Assembly (NCBI RefSeq): GCF_034190915.1
Contig: NW_026947503.1
Coordinates: forward strand, 26,060,532-26,124,531
Direction: 5' to 3'
From: Cavia porcellus
Taxonomy: Eukaryota > Chordata > Mammalia > Rodentia > Caviidae
DNA length: 64,000 nucleotides
Position 1 is the first letter of the stretch; every line of letters begins with the position of its first letter. Shown one piece after another: positions 11,882-24,313 of the stretch. The notes beneath the pieces were generated by a model. It ran no database searches. It worked only from the letters and a program-made list of their open reading frames with translations, and was not told the origin of the DNA. The position numbers and the translations under genes are program-made.

Positions 11882-12499
11882 AACAATATTTGCTTTGAAA
11901 AATCTATGTGTTAATATTTTGAATTTGCTTAATGCTGTATCTCTCCTGTAGAACTAGAGACACTGATTTTATAAAGTTCAACAAAAACAACAGATCTACG
12001 GGATTAGTGTGGCCTTAAGGTATATTTGTTTAGTCTCCTCATTTTGACTTATTGGACTTAATGTGAATTGGAAACATTATTAAGTTGGTTGGCTTGAGTA
12101 AGCAATAAATATATTCTTCAAATAAGAAAAAGAGCTATCTATCATTGTATTGAAGGTCCGTCTTTCCCAGGTGGTCTCGGGTGCCTTTTATGTGATTAGG
12201 AATGAGACTGCAGTTGGATCGGCTTTCTCTATTTGAGTGTGTGGAGGTCTTCTACCTCCTAAATAAGAGACATGGTAACTGAATTTAAGTAACACACAAT
12301 AGTTTATTTATGTACCTGGGTTTCATACATAAAAAAGCTTTCTCTGTTGAGGAAGTCATCTTAATGGTGATGCATGATTTTCTGCTAGCCTTTTCCCAAG
12401 GTTTTAAGAAAATAAAGACTTGGGAAACTTGGTCAGAAAACTTCTAGTAGGATATTCTGGCTGGCTTTGAAAATTATTCTCCTCACAAAATTATTTAAA

Positions 12500-12790
12500 G
12501 CTCCTAACAATCCAACTTCAAGGGATTTATCCAAAAAGATAATCTAACATTTAATTACCCAAAATGGCTTTCAGAGCACTATTTATAACAACATAGAATT
12601 ATAGAAAATGTAAATTTGAAACAATAATAAACAATTGGTTATATAAATTGTGCATTAACACTTATTCTTTGGGCTAATTATAGATTTAATGGCATGAAAA
12701 TATGCTTTTGATTTATGCTTAAGAGGGGAGAAAAGCAGAAACTATAAGAGAATGAATAGTGTAAAACAATCAGGAAAACAGGTGAAAAGT
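12500..12790 (+). mobile_element. Old L1 ORF2 3'-end relic
   Basis: GCACTATTTATAACAACATA, TAAACAATTGGTTATATAAA and ATTATAGATTTAATGGCATG follow the order of the L1 ORF2 C-terminal coding end (IAxxxK...YW...), with many breaks. Confidence 0.5.
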
Positions 12791-12809
12791 TGAAGCAGTT
12801 TCCTGATGT

Positions 12810-12890
12810 TTTTTCTGAGTCAAGAGTCTCAGGCTGTGGACTCACTAGGTATCCCAGGGTGGCCTCGAGCTGTCAGCAATCTTCCTGCTT
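12810..12890 (-). mobile_element. Possible degenerate B1 fragment
   Basis: ACTAGGTATCCCAGGGTGGC, then CAGCAATCTTCCTGCTTCAG, resembles the middle of a reverse B1. Only the core is recognisable. Confidence 0.4.
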
Positions 12891-14394
12891 CAGATTCCAT
12901 GTCCAGTTGGCATTCTTTTGCTTATCTCTATTTTCTTACATTATGTCAGTAAATATTTTTGTAATATCAGTAAGTAAAATAAATAGACTGTCCTTAAATA
13001 CTTTTACTTAATGTTGAGAATTGTTAGTTGCATAACAGTAACTGTTTTTTTTTTTCTGCCTATAAAAGTTGATGATGTACTTCAATGGTTACTTGTTAGG
13101 AGAGTGCATTTGGAGCATTACTTTCTCTTCCTGAGCCCCAGTTTCTGCACCTGGAATTGGGAGAATGAATTCATTGAATCTCTAAGTTCCTCATTACCTA
13201 TGACACTGTGAATGGTATAAATTAGTGTTCAGAGTGACTTCTCCTATGTGCTAACCCCACTCACTAGGAATCACACATTCATCATGGGAACCACCTCTGG
13301 AGCTGAGGTTGGTGCCAGCCACCTCCAGACCTTTGTGCCTCACGGAAGCCTGGCTGAAGAAGGAGCTCACATTCTCGCACAGATGAAGCAGAAAGCCATG
13401 CTTCTTTCCTGGCCACCAACCTTGGATTCCAGCTGGTCCTTTTGCAAAGAGTTTCTCTCTTTTTCTAATTGTCTTTGTCTTGATCAAACTGTGGCAATCC
13501 ATTTTCTTAGGGAAAAAAATCTATTTTTAAAATTTAATTTGTACTAATCAGCCCCAGGCAGAGAGCCTGCAATAAACTTTGCGTCAATTTCATGTTTTGT
13601 TTTACTTTGTGAAGTGTTTTCAGAATCTCTCCCCACCCCTTGGCAGTGGGATGGGAGAGAATGGGTGGAAAAAGAATTGGCAGCCTGGCAAATAGTTTTC
13701 AGAAATGTGTACCCTGAACACTACATTTGATCTCTCATATTTTAATTGTCTTCACTAGAATTTCATGCAGCCAATCATTTCTCTCTTTGCCTCTCTCTCT
13801 GCCCCTCACTTCCATTTGTGGTATCCTTTAAACAGTTCAGGATGAGAAATTTCCTTATAATCTGTTGAACAATTTCTTCAACAAGAGTTTATATTCCTTC
13901 AGGACAGGCACTGTTATTTTGCTAATTTTCTATTCAGCTCCTATCTGTCTACTCTTTTACAAAGTAAGCAGTAAGGGTTTTTGATTTGAACTAGGGAGGA
14001 GCAAAGCCTTCTTCAGATCAACTGTGCCTCCTGAAGTTGGATCTTTTTAATCATTTGGAAATTTTTTTTTACCGTATTCTAATTTCTCTCTTTGCTTGAT
14101 ATTGCAATCCATCATCAATATCAAATGTGTTTTAGCACATTTAGTATACCAGGACATTTTTGATGCTGGAGCATGGATGTTGAGAACAATAATTCCTAGG
14201 ACCATTCATGAATTCCATCAACAAGTGCTTGTTGAGTACTGCTTATGGTGCTATCTGAGGTGGCATGGTTAGAGAAGCACTAGGCATTTTTGTGTCTAAG
14301 TACAAAGATGTAGAGAGAGATAAAGAAAAAAAGAATTGAAATGATATGTCTGTCTGTCCACCTAGCTATTCATCTGTCTATTTGCCCATCTCGT

Positions 14395-14660
14395 AACTAT
14401 CCATTGTGAGTTTATTAGGCTCCTATTCTAGATATTAAGGACATAAAATGGCTGAGATGGGCCAGTTCTTGTGCTATAGTGTAGTGGAAGGCAGAGACAA
14501 ACAGTATATAAGTAAATATCATTTCTAGAGGATGAGAGACAATGACGACATGAGAGAAATAACACAGAGTAGGGGGATAAGCGCCACAGTGGCATTCTGG
14601 AAAGGCTCTTTGAAGAGGTGACCTAATAAGAGGCTGCAAGGTACAAAAGTACAGGATGGG
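14395..14660 (+). repeat. L2-like ancient repeat
   Basis: GCTCCTATTCTAGATATTAA, ACAAACAGTATATAAGTAAA and GGCTCTTTGAAGAGGTGACC match the general L2/CR1 3' sequence layout; diverged. Confidence 0.4.
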
Positions 14661-14973
14661 GAGCTAGGCTGCGTTTCCACTTTGACCATCACTGGCTGTG
14701 CAGCATGATCTATGTCCCTCCGGATGTCTCCTTCACTTAGTTCTTGATTAAGTAAAAGTGACAGTGAAGAATGATGTGTTATTACTATTATTCATGATAA
14801 GTGCTGTTGCATGATTTGCATTTAAAAGCTCTATGAAGAAGTATGTATGGGGTGCTTCTGGCATTCACTATTAGTTCATGGCTCCAGACAGCCAGACTCA
14901 ACCTTCTCTGTACTTCCAGGAGATGGCTTCACACCAGAGAATTAAAAAAGGAGGATGCACTCAGTCTCTTCAC

Positions 14974-14975
<2 letters not shown>

Positions 14976-15037
<62 letters not shown>
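14976..15037. repeat. (GA)n microsatellite
   Basis: About 62 bp of GA with one AA interruption. Long Arg-Glu or Leu-Ser ORFs over it are artefacts. Confidence 0.98.
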
Positions 15038-17492
15038 ATGAAAATCTGTGCATGTGGGGGTCTTCCAAATGGGACAGAGACAGCCACTAGTGTTTTCCAA
15101 TTCACAATAAAACAATTTATTTAAAAACAATGCATTCATTATTGTGTTTGGCACATGAGGCAATGAGGCAGGCACATCACATTTAACAGGTACATTTGGG
15201 GAGCTGTCGAAGCAAACCATTGCAGTTTCTTCACAAACTACAGCCACAATATACACGCAAATTACCTCTGTGAAAGATGATCATCCTTGTTCATCAAGAA
15301 GGTAGAAGATATTTACATGATCCTCAGTCCAGCAAGGCTGGCTTCTTCCACGTGTCTGTGGTCCTCACCCCTTAGCAGCAACTTGAGTTTCCAAGGGCAG
15401 GTGATGCCACCTCTCACAAGACAGGTGAGTCTAATTGTAAGAGTCACAGCTTCTTCCAAAGGGCAAAGAAACTTCTGATGCAATTGGGAAGGGGCAAAGT
15501 CTTCATTGTAAGTCTCTCACCATAGATGCTTTTTCTAAAATAAATGCGTCAAGTCTGGAGGGAGGGTGCCATGGTAATAACATCAGAGTCATTTATTTTC
15601 CCTGACACATGCTTCTTGCTCATTTCTTTAATTACTCACATTCACTGTCCTCCTACCTTTTGACCTTTTGGTTTCATTTATTCCACATAGAGCTTTGCTC
15701 TTTATTCTTCACTAATAGTCTTTAACATGATGTGAAAATGAAATAGTATATCTCATAGAACTTAAAATGAGAGAAAATATCACAAATATTCTTTTGTCTA
15801 ATTTATGCTTTCATAATGGAATGTCAACTTCTTACCTAAAGAACAGAAACAGGATATTGTGATACAGAATCAGTGGTGGGGAGACATATTGTAATTCTAA
15901 TTGAGCAGAGATGTCCTGCTGACCTCCTAAACCTGGTCACCACATGGGGGATGTTCATCTAAAATCTAGACCTGACATATGAGATAATGAAGTTCTGATA
16001 TGGGCTTAGGTGAATGTCCCAGGCAAGTGAATGATAATCCTGTGCTGTGATCCTTCGGTGTGTCTGTCCTGTGTCCTCGGAGAATTTCAGTGCTAGTTAC
16101 TGATGCTTGGTGATGGAGTCCCAGACCATCACAAATCCTTCTTAGGGGTCCTGCTGTAAGGCTGCCTTTCTGAAGATCTGATCCTGCAGAATCAGATATG
16201 TTTAAACAGCAGCTCTAGTGTAGAGTGCTGCTACTCTAATTTTTACAAAATGGTCTAGATAAAAAAAAAAAGGTCTAGATCCTGTATATCAAGGGAAACT
16301 TCACCCTCTATTTTGAAAGTGTTGCAATAAGTTCATTTCACCTCTATGTTTTGACCAAATCTCTTTCTCATTGTCTAACAATTTTTCATCTCTATCTTCC
16401 CAGCAAAAAATATTCTGATCATGGCTCATTCCTCACAGCTGGTTTTGCTGGAAATTTGTTCATAATAAGATGTTGCCTACCTGTCAAGTGCTTGTAGCTA
16501 TGGACTTAACCTCTCTGGCATCAGAAAGAGCCAGAGGAAAGTGTACTTTGTGCCCAAGCTACACAAAACTTTTTGGGAACACAGAAAAACATTCAAACAC
16601 ATACTTGATTCATTTAAAACAGAATGTGCTTGCACAGTGTAGAAAAAGAAGCTAATTTCAATGATCATTAAGAAGAACAGAAAACAGAGCCATTTAACTT
16701 TAATACTGTATAAAAATTTCCAATTTGAATTTTAAACATTTATAGTGTAGAAATGCCTTATAAAACCTGAAGGGTGTTTTACTACAGTAAGGAAAGTAGA
16801 GTTGTTCCTTCATGATCTAAATTTGGTTCACTATATGCACAACAAACACTTATGGGCATTCACTACGTCTGAAGAATTAAATAATTTCCCCCAGCATTGT
16901 TTTCTACAAGATTTAATTACACCCATTTCCGAATGATTTCCATCAGAAAAACTTAATTTGTAAGCACGTTCTGTGGATTGCAAGGGCATATGAATTCTAA
17001 ACATTCAGTAGAGGTCCACTCATGACCAGGGGGCAAGGGAGGACAGCTGCTCTCCTGCTCAGTGCAGTGGCCACATGATTGTGGGTGGAGTTCTTTTCTA
17101 GCTTTATATTAGAAATACCATCTATACTTTTCTAGCTTCACACAAGCTTAGCTAAGCACAAAGCATTACCTGTCACCTTGCTCTACACAGTGTGCCCACT
17201 CAGCCACTCCAATCCACCCAGAGGTGTTCCTAGTCCGTGGTATATTTTTATCATTGATGATGTTCTAAGGGAATAAACTGCTGTGCATATTCAGATTTCA
17301 GTCAAGATCCTCAGCTGAGTGTCCCTTGGTGGGGTACAGACAATTAACAGAGCCTCTGCAGGCACACGGGACCAGCTAAGATAGGTCAGTGTCTTGTTTT
17401 TACCCTGTGCTGTTTTTAGCCTATTTTATGGATGCCTCTGAATTTTACATTTTGTCAGAAGAAAGACAACCAAGTGGACAATTTAATAGTTT
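15038..17492. other. Intergenic, nothing recognised
   Basis: No repeat or gene recognised. It may be part of the distal 3' flank of ST8SIA3. Confidence 0.45.
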
Positions 17493-17556
17493 TGGGATAG
17501 GGATGCGGCTCAGTGCAAAGGTCTTGGGTTCTTTCCTTGGTACTGGAAAAATAAAT
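17493..17556 (+). mobile_element. Partial tRNA-derived SINE
   Basis: GGGATAGGGATGCGGCTCAG, then CCTTGGTACTGGAAAAATAAA; the middle is missing. Confidence 0.6.
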
Positions 17557-17734
17557 TAGCTAAACACCATTCCAACTTGCTGTTAGATTAGAGAATAAAT
17601 GTACTTGGAAAGTCACTCTGAAGTTAGAAAAAACACTACTGTTAATCTAAGATGCTGAGGAACCTTTTGAGAAGTTGCTAATAGCAGATGGCTAGGGTAC
17701 ATTTTGAACCCTTTAGGACCTTAACCTAAAACCA

Positions 17735-17792
<58 letters not shown>

Positions 17793-17862
17793 ACAGCTAT
17801 CGATCTAGCTATCCATCTACCTATCTAGCTATCCATCTATCTATCTATCCATCTATATCTAT
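17735..17862. repeat. (CTGT/CTAT)n microsatellite
   Basis: CTGT units run into CTAT units, then an imperfect part with CATC and AGCT variants. It joins the tail of the SINE at 17863-17951. Confidence 0.97.
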
Positions 17863-17951
17863 GTGAATTTTTGTGTGGTGCTGAGGATTGAACTCAGAGC
17901 TCCATGCCTGTTTAGGTAAGTGCTCAACCACTTGAGGTACATCCTCAGCCC
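17863..17951 (-). mobile_element. Old tRNA-derived SINE adjoining a CTAT array
   Basis: Reverse tRNA-like sequence GTGCTGAGGATTGAACTCAG...GTACATCCTCAGCCC. Its 3' tail end abuts the CTAT microsatellite at 17735-17862. Confidence 0.7.
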
Positions 17952-19643
17952 AAATAATAGTCTTTTACTAAAAATTAGTTGAACTGTCCAAGGTGGAAAA
18001 TGCTCCCCTGTGAGAAAGGGGCATTTGGGTGGCCCTCCAAAGCCACTGCTAGCCTGTTCTATTTGCTACTCACTGACTCGGAGATTGTTCAGGCAGTGCT
18101 GTGCTGAAGGCAGCTCATTTTGAAGCCAGCCTGTACTGGCTCTTGTAAATATTGTTGTATTGTCATCTGATTGAAATTAAGTCAGTAGTTTGAAATTGGC
18201 TATGATGAGAGTATTTACACCACAGAAATTGGTAAGTGCTAGTTCTTCAGTGCCAGTATACCAAGGAGCTACAACTGCTTCTGACTCACCCAAAAGGGAA
18301 ATCAAAGGAGTCATTTGGTTCCTCTGAAGAGTAAAGGCTTTGTATGTGCCCAGATATAGAAAAAAGCCTGACCAAAATTTCATCAGCTGGCAGTACCTTC
18401 TCCAACAGAAGCCGGTGGGAGGCAGTTAGTAGCAACTGAGCACTTCACGTATGTTGGGTTGATGTGGGGATTTTAGCCCTTTGAATTTTCTTTTTTGATT
18501 GGTTTCACTTTAGTTGGAGACCTCTATTTGGGGCTTGAATCTGAAAATGAGAAATCAGACTCCTTGAGGAATATTTTAGGCTCTGGGAATAACTCCCAAA
18601 TCAAGTTTGAATAAATCATTTAACTTTTCTAACTTTTCTCAGTCAATCCATTTATAAAAATGAATGTTCTATGATTGGTTCCTTTATTTGAAATATAGAC
18701 AGTGAAACAAAGCATTGATCTTGGAGTTATACACATTAAAGCCATGCTCCTAACTTTGTCCTCAAGCTTACAATCATTCTGGCTAGACTAATTACTGTTC
18801 ACTAACCACGGGTCAACCTAGCCAAGAGTTGAATGTTTGAGTCATTAAGACTGTGTGAGTCTTGCCATATATTTTGATAATTTTAAGGAACTTTTTATAT
18901 TAATTACATGAGGAGTGATATGTATTCAGCTACTTTGGTCAGAATGGTGCATTATTAATTAATATTATTAATATTAACTAGTATTAATATTATTGGTTTC
19001 CAATGGCTTGGCAACATTGGAATCATCTGTGAGTCTTTGTAAGTTAGGTTTATCCTGATACATTTTAAGTTAAATGTTTGGAAAGAGGAGCAGGAATTGC
19101 ATTTTGAAGAGTTCCTAATTTCCTTTTTCTTGTTGGTGAATGAGTCAAGTCCTAACCCAGAACCTAACTATAGACTTAAATGGAGTCAGTTATTCCGCCA
19201 CAGGATTTTCACTGCAATTCCACTGCAATCAATAACAAGAGAATGAGCTTCATAGAAGATAAAACATCTATTCAAATACCTATTTTTGGTAAGTCATCAC
19301 AATAAAAATAAATGTTCAGAAACACCGCATAATACAACATTCTAAAGTGTTTCCTATTTAAAATGTTTTATGTAGGTGGCAAAGCAGTCAGAATGTGAGG
19401 AAGACATACTTAGCTATTTTGGCTTTTGGTATCAACTTCTCTGTAGCTTTGATTTACTGGGCCACAGAATGCAGACAGGTCAAACATCCAGGTAAAGTGC
19501 CCAGATCCCCAGGTGCTGTGGTGTTTCATTGGGACTCTTCAACCACATACACAGCCCCAACTCTGTTCCTAAGCAAAGCTTTCACTGTATACATTCAGGC
19601 AGGAGTAGAAGCTACACAGAAACCTATGCCTGGCATGCTCATT

Positions 19644-19678
19644 ACACACCACACACACACACACACACACACACACAA
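19644..19678. repeat. (CA)n microsatellite
   Basis: Roughly 35 bp CA-dinucleotide tract in the ST8SIA3 3' flank. Confidence 0.97.
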
Positions 19679-20011
19679 CTTCAGATCTAGAAATATACAT
19701 GAAATTGTTCAGTTTTCCATTTTGAAGGGAGACCCACCAAAGTTATTATAATTTGTACATCTTCTTAGCATGTTGAACTAAATGTAGTAATCTAAATGTA
19801 CCATTAAAATTCGGCATACTATGGAAAGAATTTCTCAACTCAAGGAACCCCTGCTGAAAATTATACATAAGGAAAAGTACATAAATATTTTCAGTCTTTA
19901 ACTTATAAATTATGCATGCATATTACCAAAACAGTTTAATATAGATTATTGGATAAGATTTCAGTTGTCAACTGTGAACCATCAATAACTAAATTGATTT
20001 ATCAAATTAAA

Positions 20012-20068
20012 AAAAACCCTCTTACTAAACCACTTCTTGCTAAATGGTGGTTTAATAAGAGGGTTTTT
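20012..20068 (-). ncRNA. 22-bp inverted repeat / RNA hairpin downstream of ST8SIA3
   Basis: Arms at 20012-20033 and 20047-20068, with a 13-nt loop. Of the 22 positions, 21 are Watson-Crick pairs. The odd one is C-A on the plus strand but G-U on the minus strand, so RNA in the ST8SIA3 direction would pair throughout. It is about 4 kb past the stop. It could be a structured 3' UTR element, a pre-miRNA-like hairpin or a palindromic MITE relic; no family is recognised. Confidence 0.4.
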
Positions 20069-21374
20069 CTTTTCATTTTTCTGGAAAATGTGGACCATTA
20101 CCAGTGGGCTGCTAGGCAAACATCTCCTTGTTTTGTGCTGAGAAATATTTTTCTTTTTTCCCTTTTTGTCCTTCACAGGCCTTCTTTTTATGCCCCAAGG
20201 ACCTGAGACCAAAATCTCTTGCCTTTCATTTGACACTGATCCAGCCAAGATGAAGAGTCATAATTTCTCCAGCAATTACCCTGCAACGGGCAAATTACTC
20301 TTCCTTTTTGTAGGTCCATTTTCTCATGTGAAAAGTCAATAATTAGTACTGGAAAAACTCAGCCTCTTCCTTTTCCAGTGTCCTAGCACTTGACAATTTC
20401 CTTCTTCCATGGGCCTTAGGCCAACAATATGGTATTTCCTGAGAGTGTCTAACACAGTGCCTTGCCCAAATTTAGAAGAAATGTTCTTTCAGGCCTCAAC
20501 TTCCCCACCAAGATGGGTTTGTCTTGGCACTCACATTTATAGCTAATTGGTGACCTGCGGACAAGAAGACTGGGAGGGAGAGCTCTTCCTGGGGGCTGTC
20601 CTTGTTGGTAGCCCCATGGTCAGATGCCTGACATCAAGGTCACGGCACTGTTGGGTACACACTACTTACTACTAAACACACTTTTACAATGGACATCTAA
20701 GACACAGACACAAGGTGGAGGAACCACATATGTTTTAATCATCAATTATAGGCAAGAGAGGAGGAAATCTTGAGAAAACCTTTAATCCTGTCTCCCCAGG
20801 ATCTACGTCTGTACATGACACAGAACAGCTGGTAAAAACTGAGGGTCGAGTATTAAGCAGGCTGCCGAATGTTTGTGGACTTTTTTTTTCCTTCCTCTGC
20901 AACTTAACTGGTCATTCATGTGGGTGTCATGTGCAGACAGCCTTGGGGGGATTCATGGTAAAAATTTATTATTGTTGCTGGGCTCTTCTAGAAGTATTTA
21001 AAAAGAGAAAAGTTTCTGACAAAAGAATATATTTAGCCTAAAACCAGAAAAGTAAGGACAGTGCAAAACCAAGGGTGTGCATCTGTGCTTCAATCACATG
21101 TGAGATGCTCTCTCTGCCCAATTCACTGCTCTTGACCATACAAGCCTGGGAGACGGGGGAGTCAGCAATCTCTGGTTACTGACACCACTGCTTTCTGATA
21201 GGGAAACATGGGAGCCACCATCTTTTGATCATTATGGTGGTCATATGGCTTTAATCTCTGAACCAATCTTTAACAACAAAAAGGGATCTTGTGTGATTAG
21301 CTAGTGGCTACTTTTCTTCTACACTGGAACTGTCCATATGGTTGTAACCAACACTGCAAATAATGTAACAGTAA

Positions 21375-21440
21375 AAGCTGCCCCTGTTGAGCACTTACTA
21401 TGTGCTGAAAAGTGGGATAAATGCTTTACTAACAAATTAC
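21375..21440 (+). repeat. MIR-like fragment
   Basis: TTGAGCACTTACTATGTGCT, then GATAAATGCTTTAC, is the MIR core pattern. Confidence 0.5.
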
Positions 21441-23538
21441 ATGTAAACATTTTGCAATAAAGGGATGTAGGTTATAAATGAATTTCAAGAGGGCCTGGAA
21501 TTTTCCTCAGAGAAAGTTTTAACGAAGAAAAGGGTGGTCTTTTGGGATCAGCACCAAGAAATCCTACAAGGATGAGCTGACCTCTAAACCCTTCTAGTTC
21601 TAGAGAAAAGTCCATTTCCTCCCTATTCAGAGTTCCACTGAGATTTATAACTAAGATGATGGTGGGGTTGGGATGGGAAAGCCCTCCCACTCTTAGCTTA
21701 AGATGGAGCCAGTGTGCATTAACATTTTAAAATACTCTCTCTCTGAACTCAAAAAACAAACACAAAACCTTGGCATTGTGATGAGATTCAAATTTAAGTG
21801 GTCCACTTTGAAACAATAAACTGGTTTTAGGGATTCTGGATTTTTGCTCCTTTAACCTGCTGGTTCAAACTGTCTATTCATCTGTACCCAGTAAAAATGA
21901 ATGGGCACATTACAACTAAAACCTTAGTGTTAGTACCTGGCCTGGGTAATACTGGCATTAGTATCACTTGGCTATAACCAAATGATCTAAGTGTTTAGGG
22001 ACAGCTGACTTCTTAGGTTGTCAGTTACCAATCTCATAATGATTCTAACCAAGGATAATGAGAATGGTAAGGCAGTATTAATGACCTCTTTCAAGCTCTT
22101 TAAAGTGACAGTGAAGGAACAAAAATGATACGGTTTTAATTCCCATAAAATTGTACCACTGAATTTTAAAATGTCTTATCTTGTTTTAATAGTTATTTCA
22201 GAATTAGAGGGTTTTAAAATTTTCCTATGTTAAAATGTCTATTCCTATTTTTTCCCATCTGTTTGGATAACTGACATTCACATGACATTGTAAGATGTGT
22301 CATCACTGGTGCTGACCTGAGTTCTGATTTTCTTCTTGAAAAGAATACAGCTTTGGGACAGGGCAGACAATGACTATCTTTGCTTATTGTATTTGGTTTA
22401 ATTTTAGGCATGATTATACCTTTCCAAAGAGAGGTAATGTGCTGATGAATGAGCAATAGCAATTAATTCTAACCATATTTGTTGCATTGCAAGCAGTGTA
22501 GATAAAATTTCTGGAAAAGAACGAGCTATCCCACTCAAACATAAAACAAATGTGCTTGACTGGCATTTGGAAACAAAAAGGAAATTCTTATTAAAATTTA
22601 ACATCAACTTGGCCAGACTTTGGGCTGAACTGGAAAAACAAAGTATGGTTCAGTAAAAAGTTAAGGAGAGAAGTGCTTTTTGCTTCTAAGACTGAAACAA
22701 TGAAAAGGACAGATCTACATACTCTCAAACTCCAAGGGTTAGTCAGTACTAAGACTTGCCACTCTACAATGGCTTTTCCCTCTGGAGAGGTTTAATTTAT
22801 AGGCATAGAGATCTGATTTCAGTGGCGACAGGAAATATCTAATGTTTCAGAGTGAACAATCAGTTCCAGCTTGGTGGTGGAGGGACACCATACTGAGACA
22901 ATCTCACCCCAGCATTATTCACATGGGGGGGTACATGGCCAACTCTAACCCTGCTGGTTCTCCAAGGCTCTGAACAGGTAACAACTCTGTAGAATGGGAT
23001 TCCATAACTACTTTTAAACGTTCTTTATTTTTCTGTATGTGCCCCAGGCTATTTAGCTGACTCCCTGCCTCTGTATTCTGAGAGGTTGCCCAACCTAGAG
23101 CTTGGCCTGGGACTGTCGGAGACAGGCTGAAAGGCCTTTGCAGGTGGGGCCACAGTGCTGCTGTCTATCCTAATCATACTCATGCCAGGACATGTAATGC
23201 CACCCACACCACAGGTTTCCTTTCAGATAGTGCAAGACACACTACACTATATTCCACTCACTCCAGAGGGACCATCTTGCTGTTGAATGACCATATGGAC
23301 AAATGAGGACTTTAGAGGATGCTTTCTTATAAAATTCGTCATGTGGGGATTCATCATGATTTGCTCGGTTTGTCATGAAATATCAAAGTGATCCACAGCT
23401 TTGTACATATCAAATACAGGTGCAACACATACAAGCAAAGCTAATTCTGTAAGATTCCTAGCAAATTATTAAACTCTATGGTGATGGGGCAAGGAACATG
23501 GTGACAGGGAGAGAAAGAGACATGAAAGAGAGACAGAA

Positions 23539-23540
<2 letters not shown>

Positions 23541-23587
<47 letters not shown>
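23541..23587. repeat. (GA)n microsatellite
   Basis: 47 bp of GA, in a purine-rich setting that starts near 23505, about 450 bp downstream of the ST8SIA3 stop. In gene-sense RNA it would be a CU tract, a potential polypyrimidine-tract-protein site. Confidence 0.97.
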
Positions 23588-23591
<4 letters not shown>

Positions 23592-23739
23592 GTGAAAACC
23601 AATTTTTTATTTCCATTCTGAAGAGTCTGATCCCACTGGCTAAACAGATCCTGCCCTAATTGGCCAGAGGTCTCTGAGGACTGCACTTAAACAGAGCTGT
23701 AGAAAACTATAGCTCTTGTCCTCATTGACACAGGAGCAG

Positions 23740-23745
23740 TTTATT
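23740..23745 (-). terminator. Candidate proximal polyadenylation signal (AATAAA)
   Basis: First AATAAA on the gene strand after the stop, about 290 nt downstream. A second lies at 23024-23029. Use is untested. Confidence 0.35.
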
Positions 23746-24030
23746 ATTAAAATACAAACACAGAAATACTTCAAACCATTTTGTTAGCAGCATACTTCCA
23801 AATGCAACATTCCTTTCATCCATCAAGTTTAAATCACATGGTTTCAGCGCATCTGTCCTGTGAAATCGGCTAAGACCATTCAAAGAGCAGTGCAAAAGAA
23901 GAAGACATCTTTCCATTTAAATGGCAGACAAGCCTTATAAGACAGTCTCTGGGGTTCTATTCAGAAGACTATTCAATTTGATTTGGGGCACTTTTTTAGA
24001 CAACCATTTGGCACTTTTCTTGTGGAGTTC

Positions 24031-24313
24031 TTAGGCACAGTGTGACAGAGTCAGTTTAGTGAGCCCTTCCCCATGCATTCGATACAGCAGCTGAAACTCA
24101 GCAGGCAGCTGGTGGGACTCCTGCCACTTGGTGGTGAATTTGGTTCCTTTTTTGTCATAATAATGGTACGGAAGATCTTCCCTTGTGTTGGGGTCAAATC
24201 CAAAAGGCCAAAATCCGTACAAGTGGATCTCTTCACATATTGCTGATGCAAGGGTATACATAAGAATACCTGTGCTTAGCCGTTTGGGTGACAAATGTTT
24301 GTTTTTCCAGTAC
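24031..24313 (-). CDS. ST8SIA3: ST8SIA3 coding exon 4 (sialylmotifs S, III, VS) and stop
   Basis: The acceptor TTCCACAG is followed by G completing Arg287, then YWKNKHLSPKRLSTG. It ends SHCA-TAA at 24031. It carries sialylmotif S, the PYHYY motif III and the HxxxxE motif (His354, Glu359), so the catalytic half depends on this last exon. The penultimate residue, Cys379, is the conserved C-terminal cysteine of the family. Confidence 0.96.

Larger units (their letters stand above)
11897..14394. other. Intergenic, mostly unrecognised
   Basis: Apart from an old L1 relic (12500-12790) and a possible B1 fragment, nothing was identified. The ORFs at 12790-13547 lack known domains. Confidence 0.5.
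17952..24030 (-). other. ST8SIA3: 3' flank / candidate long 3' UTR of ST8SIA3
   Basis: Six kilobases downstream of the stop show no ID, B1, L1 or LTR insertion I can recognise. They hold only a (CA)n tract, a (GA)n tract, a MIR-like piece and a hairpin. Gene-strand AATAAA signals occur at 23740-23745 and 23024-23029. My recollection is that human ST8SIA3 has a long 3' UTR. The true end cannot be fixed from sequence. No protein-coding ORF of note is present. Confidence 0.45.

Noticed and set aside
14843..15256. ORFs with Arg-Glu or Leu-Ser runs
   Set aside because: They translate the (GA)n microsatellite at 14976-15037.
18998..19022. 8-bp inverted repeat TTCCAATG / CATTGGAA with a 9-nt spacer
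   Set aside because: Arms this short occur by chance in AT-rich DNA; noted only because it lies in the ST8SIA3 3' flank.
23441..23686. ORF with a Leu-Ser repeat near the ST8SIA3 stop
   Set aside because: It translates the (GA)n tract at 23541-23587 and is not conserved coding sequence.
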